A DNA stretch of 64,000 bases from Phoronis australis (Eukaryota > Phoronida > Phoronidae). The DNA is taken from the NCBI GenBank assembly GCA_002633005.1, contig NMRA01000013.1, forward strand, positions 1,070,536 to 1,134,535. Direction: 5' to 3'. Position numbers and translations under genes: made by a program. This document shows, piece by piece, positions 1-13,500 of this stretch. Numbering within the stretch: the first letter of the stretch is position 1; each line of letters opens with the position of its first letter. The notes beneath the pieces were generated by a model. It did not search any database. It was not told the origin of the DNA and saw only the letters and a program-made list of their open reading frames with translations.

Positions 1-3000
1 GCAAAAAGCTCCTCTGATCCTCTTTTTAGGGACTGCAGCCGGCATATCTTGTTTTGTAGTTACTTGACACAGCACTACCCTCAGAGGTATTAACTATGGG
101 AAATCTATATGAACTACATGATCAGATAAAATATCTTGTCTCTGCGACCGCTGACCACGAGTATCAGCCATATTCCTTTTTTCCCACACACACCCGCTAG
201 ACGTCTCTACGGTCCATGCAACAACAATGGCCGCCAGTGGCCGTCCAATAGGATTTCGCTAGGTGAAACGTCTCCCTCTAGACGGTCTCTGGTACTTATG
301 TTCATTAGGTCACGTGATGTGGCCAATAGGTGGCGTGCAGACCAGACTTAAAATGCTTGTGATATCCAGGGGGTGTAAACTAACTCTACCACGGCCGCGC
401 AACATTACCATACACTGCAAATACTCTCATTAAATATACATGTAGAATCCCTTATCACGAAACTTTCAAGAACTCTCACCACACATAAGGCCCCTTGCTA
501 CGGGCAACTGTCAGTGCACGTTACCGAAAAAAAAATAACACAAAAAACTTGTATTAAAAATTGTCTCTGGTATTAGCAATACCTCGGTGTGGTTTGAGTT
601 CAGCTGGGTTCCATGACAGGGGTTTTTGAGCTGGTAAGACTTGGTTTTAACTCCCTGAAATAGTTACTCATATCTAAGGATACAACATTTCAGTATTCCA
701 AAAATAGTTATCATGTAGAACAAATTTTCTGAATGAATATGAACAACACCTTAAACATATTAACGTGACAGGAAACAAAACTCTTTGGTTAGAAATTAAC
801 AAACACATTTCAAAACCCTTCTTGCAATACAGGGGTTTCAACGAAATTTGTGTCGATTCGTAAAGTAGCACACTTATTACCGCATACATCAGCTAGTAAC
901 TGCATTGGAATTGGCCACAATCTTCTCAATCATTGGGAAATCCCATGGCGACTTGTGCCTGCATCAACAAAGCTGTCCACTCATGTATGTTTTGCATCAT
1001 AAATTGAACGTTATGCTCAATAGAACACCGGATTTAATCTAATTTTCTGGCTCATTCCTGGACCATTCGTTTACGACACACGTACAAACCAATGTATAGA
1101 CACTTGCGTCTACACTGGGAGTAATTACATGTGTCATTGCGAAACGGTGTACATCGACACTTCCCGGAAAGAGTTGTCGCTAGGTTTAGTAGATTTGTGG
1201 ACGCCATTTGCCAGAGGTCAACTTGACACTAGTGTGGTAACTTGCCCCAGCTCAAGTCGTAGTGTGGTCGCAAGCCTGCATGTTGACAAGTTGGAAGTAA
1301 TTATAAGCTGCGCACTTGATCAGTTACATAGATATGTACAAAGTAATGTCCAATCAATCTTCCGCAAAATTTGTCGCATGGTGCACTTTGTTTGCAGTGT
1401 GAGTGCTCGGCTGAACGGGGGCAATTTGCTCCAGGTCAAGTTGTTTAAGGGTAGTGTGACGTTGCATAAGAGTGTAGCCTCAAGTAGGAGCTAGCGCATA
1501 TTCAGTGGCTGATGCACCGTGATGCTAACGAAGGTTGACTTCCAAGCCCCTACAATCGACGGGGTCTCCCAGTGACAGATTTCTCATCCCACCGACTAAA
1601 GTATTGATTAAGAGCCCTGTCTTGAAGTGAAATTGTTCCGCATGGTGCTCTGAGTACAAAGAGCTTTGAAACCAGGAAGAAGACATTAGCGTTGGCTACA
1701 AGTGGTGTCAGGGAAGCGATTATGGAGTATTGTGACCGAGTTAAATTTGACAACGTAAAATATGCCAATATTCTTGGTTGCGATACCCCGACCCTTCATA
1801 ATTTTATGCTCCCGAAAATAAATGTAGACCTCCCACCGCGCATGTTTCCGCATGTACACCGGATATATGGCGCATCATCTTGCCTCAGAGAGCGCATGTT
1901 GCGATTTCAAATCACCTTGCTGCGGGTGCAAGTCGCCATGTGAAGGGAATGGGACAAATCCTGGGACCACTCACACTCAAGTTCAATGTAAAATGTCAAT
2001 AAACCAAGCTACAAAGTGTTTAACAATCTTAATCACTGCCAACATTTTATTGGTATAGACATGGCTTAAACGGCCATTTTGTTTTTATCCAATATGATTA
2101 GCATTATTTAGAGTGGCTGTCAGCAGCCAGAAAATATTGCACGACTGTCAGATGGACAACAAACAATGGAAGGAGAAAGATCCCGAAAACTTTATTGTCT
2201 CACTTGATGGCGCAAGCCATATAACGATCTAATGATCCAATGAAACCTTCATGATTCTACTTTTAGTTTTATCCCAGGCCAATTTCAAAGGTCCATCCAG
2301 ACAAACTGCAGTGTTGTCTGGCCCTCCAGCAGGAACAAGCTCCTGTACTTATACGAGGGACAATAAACTCGGGTTTTGGGCGCGCCCCTTAATGTCACCA
2401 CTGTATTGCTAGGCTTTGGGTTTTAGCTTAGAAACTTAGCTATACATTATTTTCACACATTTCTTAGTATCGTATTACCAAATATAAGACATTTCATTTT
2501 CTCATGTACAACTTTTTCCGTATTAACACAGAAAGACTGTAATAGATAGGCGCTACACAAACGTTAAAAATAACTAAATGAAGTAAATAAATAAAGAAAC
2601 TATGGTATTTAATAGAGGGACATCAGTTTTAATACAACACCTCTTAATACTAACTGGTTTTCGATTGTCTGAACATCTTAGGCAACATACGTACAGTTCA
2701 GAGGTAGTTTGTACATTTCAACGTATCTCATGCATCGCATTATGCAGTATCAAAAATAAAATATTTGTTCATCAAGCTTCAAGTTGCATTTCTCCCCGTT
2801 TAGCCACCTAAAGCACACATATCAATTTCGCCATTTTACTTTTAATAGAATTGGTCCGATTCGTAATACTTCCGTTAGCAGATGGAGTCACAGGCCATGG
2901 CCATGGGTTCCAAGGACTCGCACAAATGTACGTTTTTGCGCAAATGCCCTTGAAAGTCTTGGCGTTTATCCAAATACATGTACCTATTTAACTGTAGAAT

Positions 3001-4162
3001 TTAACTTCTGAAAGTAAATGTGTGTAGAGTTTAATTTTGGACTTAAAACCAATCTCCCATTGAGTGAATTACGTTACCGTGTCTATTTAATAGCATTAAA
3101 AAAATAATGGTGCATTCATGTAAAAATATTACTAAAATGACCAAATTTCCTTTTAAGTAAAAGTTCAAGACAAGACTTCAAAAGCTTTCAACAGTTGTTT
3201 CATTATCGTTTCGTTTTTTTTTCATGCACCTTTCGATTTTTTTCATAAAATCATAAATGTTCTAGTGTTTGATAGCAATTCACTCAAATGTGAAGCATTT
3301 TAAACACAATTCCTGAACAACCGTTTTGGCAGGGCAAGAAATAGTATTGCACAATTTTATTCCGATATTGAACACGGTTCAGCTGTTTCTGAGTTAAGTT
3401 CCAAAGTAAGCCAAAGATGGACATTTTATCCAAGGGTTACTCACAACGTTTAGCTTTAGTCCCTGTCTATGGTGATGTGAATGACGTAATCACGTCTCAT
3501 GAGACTGCCATATACGACCCGGCGATAACTTCATGTACGTCTACACTACACGATTATCTTGTGTAACACGACAATTCTTCTCTAACTTAGCTATGGTCGA
3601 CAAGTAAAATTCCATTTTGTCGTTTTCTCCTCAAAAATATGGATTAAGAAAAATTTAGTCAATTGCTTGCGTGGTTTCTACAGTGCGCCTGCGTTCGATA
3701 AAATGTCCATCATTTGCAGACGAAGTAATCGGCCATTGAAAAAGGGAAGATGACGATTTTGCAAGTATCCTTGTACGACCTGAGTGGAGAATTACCGGGC
3801 CACATAGGATTGACGCTGTTTCGAGTTATTAGCTGTTAACGAATAGAAGTAATGCATAGTACTGCAGGTACTCAATTCCACGATCTATTCACACACCATG
3901 ATTTGTCCTAGCCGAGGTCTATCTCATACGGCTTAGCATTACAACAATTCGTGTCAGGGTACTTGTCCTAGGTGACGTTCACATACACGGAAATCATATT
4001 GCGTAGCCAGAGTCAACTAAACATGTTAGAAAAAGATACCTCATTTTGCACATGCTAACGTTGAAAGTTGTGCTACCACAGAAAGCTTAGCATTAGAGAA
4101 AGTCTTGACATAAACGAAGTCCGTTGTTCATTAGACGAAAAAGGAAACAGCTCAAATCGAAA
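1..4162. other. sequence downstream of the sGC gene, no gene recognised
   Basis: Lies 3' of the cyclase stop codon and must hold its 3'UTR. Minus-strand AATAAA signals occur at about 3356-3361 and 2046-2051, either of which could serve polyadenylation. The longest open frame (1129-1494, plus strand) resembles nothing I know and has no signs of an exon. No inverted repeats or RNA genes were seen. Confidence 0.5.
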
Positions 4163-4514
4163 TCACATGAGACGACAGAGGTTGCTACGTTTGCGCTCAG
4201 TTTCTTGCCTGATTGTATGGCCAATTCCAGGTGCCTCAATCGTGTTCCCGCTAGAGGTCGGAGTTAAGCCGTTAGTTGGCGGTGGAGTGATCTTGCTCAT
4301 TTTTTCCTTCGGCGTGTTATCGCCCCCCTTCTCCACGTGCGTGGAGTTTAGACAGTCTTCCCGCCACTGAAGGTATCTTTCAAACATCTCAGAATTTTCT
4401 TTCTCTTTATCACTGCCAAATTTACCGATTAGCCATTGCGTATTCATTATGCCCTTGCCCTTGATTTGCGTGGCCCCTCGTGGTTCCATTGAAAATCCTT
4501 TGTTAACTAACTTC
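4163..4514 (-). CDS. GUCY1B2-like: sGC exon 12: end of cyclase domain and C-terminal tail with CaaX box
   Basis: 352 nt including the TGA stop at 4163-4165. It starts [20 protein letters not shown], the normal end of a class III cyclase domain, followed by a tail of about 85 residues rich in polar residues, Pro and Thr. The last residues are [13 protein letters not shown]: a basic patch, then C-R-L-M. Met at the last position of a CaaX box favours farnesylation. Mammalian beta-2 also ends in a CaaX box, so the tail supports the beta-2 assignment and suggests membrane anchoring. Confidence 0.92.
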
Positions 4515-7500
4515 CTGGAACCAAAGAAAAAACAGTACCCAAAATTATCACACATTATAAAAATAAAAAATTGTTCTAATAGTGCAACCAAAACAATAAA
4601 GAAACTGTGACAATATTGTCATGGAACTTCGGGACAAAACGCCGGAAGTCAGTCCTCATCAACACAGCCGCTGTTTCGTATTGGTCGTGCACACGGCTAG
4701 CTTTTGTTATTTCCTCCGGTTCAAAAAGATGGCTGAGATGCCATTAGAGATCGCATCGGGATTGTCTGCAAGAAGTAGCCCTATAACGCTCCCCAATACT
4801 ACCTTAGCTACCACAATTACATGAACGTCCACGGTGTTTTGGATTTCCAAAAATAAACAATGGCAAACAAAAAAACTTTATCAGAAGCAGGACATGGGTT
4901 ATTTTAGCACGTTAGCGACTTATCTGCTAACTAAGCTTAATTGACGTTACCGTTGGTGTCAGTCTCTCACCACTCTCTCTCACTCCCTCTGTCAATCCTT
5001 TTTCATTTCAGGTCCATGTAACTGACGCAATTTTCGTTTACATGCCTCCTGTTTCCGAAATTGGAAATGCGCCCAGGCTTATATTTGGGGTACTAGAAAT
5101 GTAAATAATTAACGCCACTCATTTTTGCACGCGCCCTGGGGCTTACTATAAGATATCTCGGGTACATGTAATTATTTAGACATCAAATGAGATTTAATCT
5201 TGCAAAAAGGTTTAATATAAAACTTACTCGTAAGTAAAAGGACTGAGATGAACCATCGCAGGAACACCGTGGCTTTCCATTCTCGATGCTGTGTTTACCG
5301 TGTCGCCAAATAAACAGTAGCGAGGCATCTTGTCACCTACTACACCCGCCACGACAGGACCAGAGTGAACTCCAACACGAATCTACAAAGTAGACGAACT
5401 AACGTGTATACTTCAAAACTGCGTTTGGCTGCATCTGAGCGAGCCTGTGTACAGTTCCCCTCACGCATGCGTGTAGCGGCTACAAACCCAACCTACATCA
5501 CAAAACTTAATTTTTATTTAGACCACTTTCCGCTCATAAAATTGGTCTCAAATTGCTCCTCAGTCAAATTTGAGGTGATATCAGGACTTCTAGAGAACTG
5601 AGAGTTTGTTATTGCTCGAGACCAGGCGTTTCAGAGCGTGTCATCATAAGTTTTTTAGTATGGTACATGGTGTCAAGGAATAATGAAATGTTATATTTTT
5701 TGTAAACCCTGAAATCACTTCGGTATAAGGAATAAGATTCATAAGCCGAGACCAATTTTATAGCCGTCTCAAACAAAAGCATGCTTCATGAATGGAACCT
5801 AGGTTTATAGCTAGTCATCAGAAATATGTGTGGCTAAAAATACTTCTTGTGTAAAGATGGCAATTTCTCTCGATACATTGCGTACTCGACATTTCCATCT
5901 TTACCAGTAGAGATGGGTAGCAAACAGTGGCGGATTTAGGGGGGAGGGGGCAGTGGGGCCATGGCCCACCGTAAAATTCTTCCAGATTCCATTTGGCAGT
6001 TCGGGGTGCAAGTGTCTGGATCCGCCGCTGACAAAGGGATTGTCAGTTCAAACACTCCCTCGAAACCCACACCCCACGACCTCTTCGACCCAAGACCCCT
6101 TCGACCCACGACCCCCTCGACCCACGGCCCGCAACCCTCCCGACTCAGTCTACACAAGCTCGACTCGATCTGAAAAAGCGCTGACTTGCAAGACCAACGA
6201 GTCTGGCCATGAGCTCGGCTGGCTTTTTCTTGTTTTTTGCAATTAAGAAAGTCGATTCGACAAGTATGAATGACAAAAACGGGAAAAAACGCGACCAAGT
6301 CAAATCAAAGACCTACCAACGTTACAAATGTCGTTCCCGGCAGAGTGTAATCGTCTCGTCTGCTCTTCAGTGCATGGCAGATTCTACCTTTTTGGGAGAG
6401 TGCGAGGAACCGTACCGACGAATATGCAATTTCTTCAGTAAATACATTTTGGAAAAACAAATTGTATCTCAACGTTCCACGAAGTATTTTGTAAACGAGT
6501 ATTCAACAGAAAGCAAATAATAAACATGTGAGATTATGTGCATTCACGATAATGCGCTATCTCCCTAAGTTTAGTAGAACAGAGTCATTGGGACTATTTC
6601 CGTGATAACAATAGCACGCTCACAATCGGCTATTTCAGATCACGTTCTTACGCCACTTTCTGTTTTCAACCTCCAGACTTGAGCCAGAGCACATTCTTGT
6701 GTAGGGAAGTGTTATGGGAAAGTCATTCAGCGACGTAATATGATTATGAAATGCGTAAAAAGCGCAAATATACATCTATTGCCACAGTTCGTGTTTCGAG
6801 AGGGTTGTGGGTCGAGGGAGTCGTAGCAAAGTCCTCATTTGTCAAGAATTCTCAAATATCTGTTGAAAAGTCACAGATGTGCGAGCAAGTCAAGTCCTTT
6901 ACAGAGATATATAAAGACGATTGTTTTGGTATTGACAAAACGCCAGCTTCGGTCCGGAAATCGAGTATTCCAATGTCTTAATCCGAAGGCGGAGCGTGTC
7001 AGTGGCATATTTTGTTCAAATAAGGAAAATGGCGTGCTCATGTAAAAATGAAGTTTTCCTAACTCGTGACGCGGTGTTTTTGACTGTGAAATCCGTTTCT
7101 GAAAATAGATCACAACAAGTTATGTGGACAGGATCGCCATTTTTATTCTCTACGAACAAGCAAAGTGGTATGCATATTTCGTGAAATGCCGCATCTCCTT
7201 ACTGGACTTTGTCCTTCACTACCTCCACGATTGTCAGTTTAGTATCAGTAATCACTTCATCAGTTACGCCGCAACATGTACGCAACTATCCATGACTGCC
7301 AATCTTCCTCTCTCAAGGTCCACGCGAGTGTTATCATGCATAACAGCGCACTTTTTCCATTAAGGCAATTTTTTCTTACGAGCTGTATTTCTTATAGCAA
7401 CAACTGCGATGCAGTTCTTAGTTCAGCGTTCTCTTCTGAACAATTACCATGTCGTAGGACTTCTATGATTTCAGGTTGCGATACTCCACGGTTAGCCTAA

Positions 7501-10500
7501 AGGGCGCTTGTGAACAAAACCAAGACTGACAATAAAAAATCTAAGGTGATGAAAATTTATACAAAAAAGTCTTTAAAACACTATAGTGAATCCTTGTAAA
7601 CACCTAAAGTGCGAAACGAATCCCATCTCAAACTTGAAAATTTGAGGTACAACGAACAAAATTTTACAATTTAATAAAGCGGTCACTTGAAAGCAGCATT
7701 TGTACTAAGCTGTGTTATATTTTGTCAAGCGTTTAACTGTAAGCAGCGCTCGTCACAGGCGAAAATGTCCGCTCGTAAATACGAATGACGGCATATTCTG
7801 CACACGTACATGTTTGTGTATTTCCAGATTTGCACTTGCAAACAGTGACGACCAAAAAAAAAACGACGAACGGGCGAATAAGCCAATTATATGAGTGAGG
7901 TCAAATTTCTACTCGTACTTCTTGTACTCGCATTTGCGTGCCCCTGACGCTATAATTTGTTTTCTTGTCGGGTGGGGTATACAATGTCTCTCGTATGTTT
8001 GGCCGTGTGTCAAAAAGGGTTGCACGAGTCTAAGCTTAACATTTACTCCTCTCGGTGACAAAAATACCTTTAGAGGTAGTCCTGTTACTGGCGACTTGAC
8101 CTGACTGGCTGCCTCTATCATGGCCAAGCCCATCAGCGCAACTCTCTCAGCATGGTCCTCGGTTCTCTCTGGTACGCCACCAACCACCATATAGGCGTCA
8201 CCTATAGTCTCAACCTGAGGTAGAAATGTTTCATCGTNTGTACTCGCATTTGCGTGCCCCTGACGCTATAATTTGTTTTCTTGTCGGGTGGGGTATACAA
8301 TGTCTCTCGTATGTTTGGCCGTGTGTCAAAAAGGGTTGCACGAGTTTAAGCTTAACATTTACTCCTCTCGGTGACAAAAATACCTTTAGAGGTAGTCCTG
8401 TTACTGGCGACTTGACCTGACTGGCTGCCTCTATCATGGCCAAGCCCATCAGCGCAACTCTCTCAGCATGGTCCTCGGTTCTCTCTGGTACGCCACCAAC
8501 CACCATATAGGCGTCACCTATAGTCTCAACCTGAGGTAGAAATGTTTCATCGTGGTGACAGATACAACTTAATGGTTTGACGATTTCACACAAAACTGTT
8601 TCTGCCACATACTATGTAAATGTCCGCCTCTTGTAACATACAAGTATTTGGACAAAACATTTCCAGACTGGGCCACAGCAGTCAGTTTTATTTGCATCGA
8701 CACAGCATTAATCAACCGTGGCGGTTTAGCAGCTTTTGCAAAACGTTTTCCAAAATTTCAGGGTCACAGACCATTTGGTTGAAATGATCTAGTCGTAGTT
8801 AGCACTTATTAATAAGATGAAGTGGAGATTAGTAGCCTTTTAAATCGAGCATAGTATGGAACACTAAACCTTGCTTAGACTATATACAATGAATTGCCTC
8901 AGTATTTACTATGAGATAATCTTCTGTAACCCTCTTCAACTTTCAAACGTTTGGAGCAAGCAACGGAAAATCCTTGCAAAGTATCCTAAATCTGCACGCA
9001 CTTCTAATGCTGTGCGTGGGTTAATAAGGCGATTGTTGAGTGACCTGTCCATCACAAATCACGCATTAAATCTATTTTGAAACACATTGAGGCTGCGTTT
9101 TAGCTGAACAATACCTTAGATAGCATGCATGTAGATTTGTTAAGCTAATATATGATATGGCATGCATTCAATTTTGGAGGAAATCTCTGAAACAAGATTG
9201 ATTACGTTTCTAAGTAACAGCACTATTTTAGAATTGAAATAGTCGATGGTATTCGCAAAATCCCCCTACGCAGGCACAAAACTAGTTTAACTTGATCTTC
9301 TAGGCTGCAGTTGCGTATTCACCGAATACTGGGGTGTTCCGGGATTGTTAACAAATAATCTTTAACGGAAAGCTGACACGTGCTCCTGGAACTTCATCGG
9401 GGACATCTATTTCACACGGTGTGGTTCACACCACAAAAACACACAACGAATATCATGTTTAAAGAATGCAGGAAACGTTAACAAAATCTGTCAATTGTGT
9501 TGAAGAATCTCCTTGTATTTATAATTCCATACCTTATATACGTCATGTTCGGTAGTAAGTTTATCAAATCTGGAGTACATGTCGTTAAGCATATTGACAA
9601 TATCCATGGGTGTACTCGCGGCTGCGATATCAGTAAAAGTAACGATGTCGCTGAACAGAATTGTGCCTTCTTGAAATTTTTCTGGAAATAAAACATTTAC
9701 CCTCAATTAGGAACAGGAAGACTGTTGTTTTCAGAATAAATGTCGAACAAGAGACAAACATAAGTTCAGGGGAACAGCCACCATTTTATACCTGTTCGTT
9801 TGTGACCAATTCTGAGCATTTGAAATAGTTTAGGGGTATCTGCCCCTTTTCAGGCGGTGGTGTGTTAAAGAAGTATTCTCGACGGTCCAATTCAGTGGAA
9901 CCAATTTACATGAGTCGAATTCGAGCTGTTTTAAATTCACCCGTCGCTTTGTTGTATCTCCTCCATAATTCCTGCGAATTGGCATTTCTGATTTATGTTA
10001 ATCACTACAAAACTACCATTTATAAGTCACAATATTTCAATGACGCTTTCTTCTCATTTTTACTTACGTTAGTCACTACTAAGTTAAAGTGCAACGGAAA
10101 CGCTTCCTCTGTCTTTAGTAGGTATTAGTAACCTGCGTATTTCTCACTTGTACTATACCAATGCAGGTTGAATAAAATGGAAAGCAAATTTAAATTTCTA
10201 ATCAAAGTTTCTCTTACTAACAATTACCTGCTTCGACAGTCTTCCCTTCCTTCAGTTGATCGGCAACTTTTCTAGGCAACATCTGTTCCAGCAAAGTCTC
10301 TGTCTTGGCTTTCTCTCTTTCCAAAGCTTGCCCAGTTATTTTTAATTTTGCTGTTGTTTCGTCTAACTGTTTACTAAAATCAATGAACAACAACACTGTA
10401 TAAAGCGTAAATTTTAAAGATGTTTCCCTAAAAGTAGAATTTATTTGTTACTTTGTTCTTAGTTATATTTATAAATTAATGTACCTTGTTTTTAAGGTAC

Positions 10501-13500
10501 ACAGAAAATTTGTGCTGGAGCATAGACTATAATACACGCCAACTGTATATCCTCAGTGAACAAAATCTGTGGTCGTGGGCACAAGGTGCAACCTACATTA
10601 GTGTCACAGAGGTTGACAAATTTAGCGAAATCGCATTGGACGGCCACTGGCGGAGATCGTTGTTTCACTCGCTAGTTTCCTGCGTGCCGCTAGGTGGTAG
10701 CCAGCACGCTGGCTACCACCTTGCGGCACAAAGGGAACCAGCAAGATTGTTTCATGGACCGTACCGACACCTAGCGGGCGTGTGCTCGGAAGAAAACAAG
10801 TATGGTGGATCACTCGTGGTTGAGACGAAACATTTTATGATATTCCTCTGCGCTTTAAACTCCATAACTTTCAGGTAATCATGACATTGCTCCGGTTTGT
10901 TAGCATAAGAACACTGTTGGACTATCTCGTGCGTTGTTCCACTGCGTTTACTGGATCAAATTGACAGTGCTGGGTCTAACACTTCCCGGAACAAAAAGGA
11001 GTGAATACTTAATTTGTCTTCCATGCTTCCTGTGTTGTCACAATGCTTATTATGTCCTTGGACCTGCTGCAAGGTCTTGGTGTCCTGGACATTATAGCTC
11101 TTAACCCTTAGTGCTGTGGAGTGAATGCCTCATCGGAATGGGTTTGGCTTCGTATTCTAATGGATACAACTATGTTCTGTGAATTTTTTCCCAGTGATAT
11201 GACCCCTCAACTTGGATCTGACTTTTATTGTGTAGACAGTGTAGTCAATTTTTTGTTTTCGTGTACACCTACGAATGTTATTTACTATAACTGTGAGTAA
11301 CTTGTTGACCAATCGAGGAAATTGAAATCATTTTCTAAAGGCATTCCTTTCGCCTATTTCTTAACAAGTTATCATCCGAATTTTCAAATTATCATCACAG
11401 CAACATTTGCGTGTACTATTTCTGCTCGTTTATGTATTATTGTGGTTCAGTATTTCATTTTACATTTTGTGTATAATTTCAAAAAATAAACACATGTGGA
11501 GAATTTCTCGTTTAGACTGGTGACCACTCTGATTCCCTAAGCCCCAGACAACTTTTATGAGGCCTATTCAGCACGCCCTTTGTGTTGATGCAGATCTGAG
11601 CCAATGGAGTGGAAAGGTAATCGCTAGCATTACTGTCTCAACAATGGTTGTTGTTAGTACCCCCAATTTGGTTTTCTCTGACATTTGCAGAATTATAGCT
11701 TGCAACTCTGGAGAGTAGTTTTAACTTGGTACATTATAAATATTGCAAAATGACTAAAAAGGTTAACTTGTGTTTATCTTCACAAAGGGCCAATTTCCAA
11801 AGGAACGATAAGTTTCATATTGGTTTCCTTTATTTAATTTTTAATGCTTCTGCCCACTTTTTTTCTCTTACGGGGAACGGATTGATAACTTTTTATCTAA
11901 GTTTTGAACTTGAAGTACCAAAACAGTGGTAGATTTTGATCGCCAGCTAAACTTAATTAGTTAAGTTCATTGTGAGCCCATCCCTAAACTTACCACATTA
12001 CAGGTACACTAAACATTTCACCTGTCATTAAAGTTTAATCTTCATTAGAACTCGAATCATGAAATATATACAAAAGTACAAACATATTGATAACCAAACT
12101 GAAGATTTGGAATCTCTAAACGTTCGGTGGCACTGATTATATAACTAATCTAGCTTTGTGTCATTAAAAATGGAAATGGGCACAACAACTGTTTCCTGGT
12201 AAAAAATCTGGTTAAACGAGATTGAAAGAATATTAAAACATGAATCCATGTGATATTGGTAACTCTGATCAGCGTTTGTATATCCACCGAGTATATCAAT
12301 ACGCGCGGTAGTTTATCTTCAATCGTACCCAATGGTTGTAATTTTTAGATTATCAGTTCATCGATTTTTAAAAATCGAAAACCGCACTTGGTTTTTTTTC
12401 AGCTGAATACCGCCGTGGTGTTCTTTTATAACGAAAATTAGTGGTTAATGGATTTTGAAAATTCTCCCTTATCTACAGTCAGAGATACAGTTTATGGTCC
12501 GATAATTACATTTAATTGGGTCTTGCTAGCATCGGGCAAAGCGGTCATCACAATTGTACCTGATTCCGGCGCCGCGCTCTCTTTGCTGCTAGTACAAGCC
12601 GCTCAGAAGGTTGAGTGGTGACTTCCTTGTAAGCGTATTATTCACGGTATGAACCTTCAGGTTCGCCGCAGTGATATAAGTACCGTATTGTCTAGTCATA
12701 TTGCCGAAATATCAATGGAGATAACGGCAGTATTTCACGTGTGAAACATGGAAAAGTATTGTCTTCCGCATTTCACTTCTGAATAACACGTGTGTAAGTT
12801 ACCTGACTTCTATTTCAGCAATGCGTTGTTGGTTCAGCAAAACTAATTCTCGCGTGACGTCAAAAATAGGAATGTCGGACAAATGCATGCCTCTCTCCAG
12901 AAGTTCATTCAAACTCGACAGCCTCGGCGACCCAATAAACATGACCAAATCGTCGTCCAGCGACATCATCTGGCCTAAAATAAAACCAAACACATGTACT
13001 GTCGATATCATGAAAACGTGGACTATTGCATTGAAGAACTTGATTTCGTATTGCAACATTGTGAGAGAACTGCTCACACAGTACGGCCGGTTAGACAGCA
13101 TTGTATGTTGCTGTTAAACCTGACATTAGCCTGGTCTTCATTCTACATTATGTACACAAGATAATGGAAACACGGCAATTAACGCGAGAATATTTGACGT
13201 TCTGGTAATCGATGTAAGAGCACTTAAATACGAAATAAACAGTACACCCACAGGGCTTCACTTTTAGAAAACCTTCAAGGTGGTTGGCTATGATTTGGCT
13301 GCAACGGTAATGGAGTGGAGTTAATACACATCAACTGTGTCATATTCATAATGACAGAAAGTCATCGACCGAATATTCTAATGCAATGGTCTGTCTATAT
13401 TAACCTATCCTCAAAATGTTTCTGTTTCCCATTCCATACCCTCACCCGTCTGAAATGGCCACCATGCCGGCAAGTGAATAGTGACAGAATGCGCTCATTA

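Larger units (their letters stand above)
7923..8553. repeat. 315-bp direct duplication around an N gap
   Basis: Copy one is 7923-8237 and copy two 8239-8553, separated by a single ambiguous base at 8238. They differ at one position. Each contains the whole exon 10 of the cyclase with both splice sites. The exact abutment on the N is typical of two overlapping contig ends placed side by side. Confidence 0.9.

Noticed and set aside
4621-4824. Plus-strand frame containing an AAGATGGCTGAG start-like context
   Set aside because: It lies in the intron between cyclase exons 11 and 12 and shows no domain or splice structure.
7909-8190. Separate cyclase-like gene at 7.9-8.2 kb
   Set aside because: It is the duplicated exon 10 with intron read-through; the flanking sequence is identical to the second copy and an N joins them.
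9478-9535. Extension of the cyclase protein beyond VYK with [12 protein letters not shown]
   Set aside because: This lies past a GTATGG donor; splicing at 9533 joins VYK to VETIGDAY, the conserved sequence.
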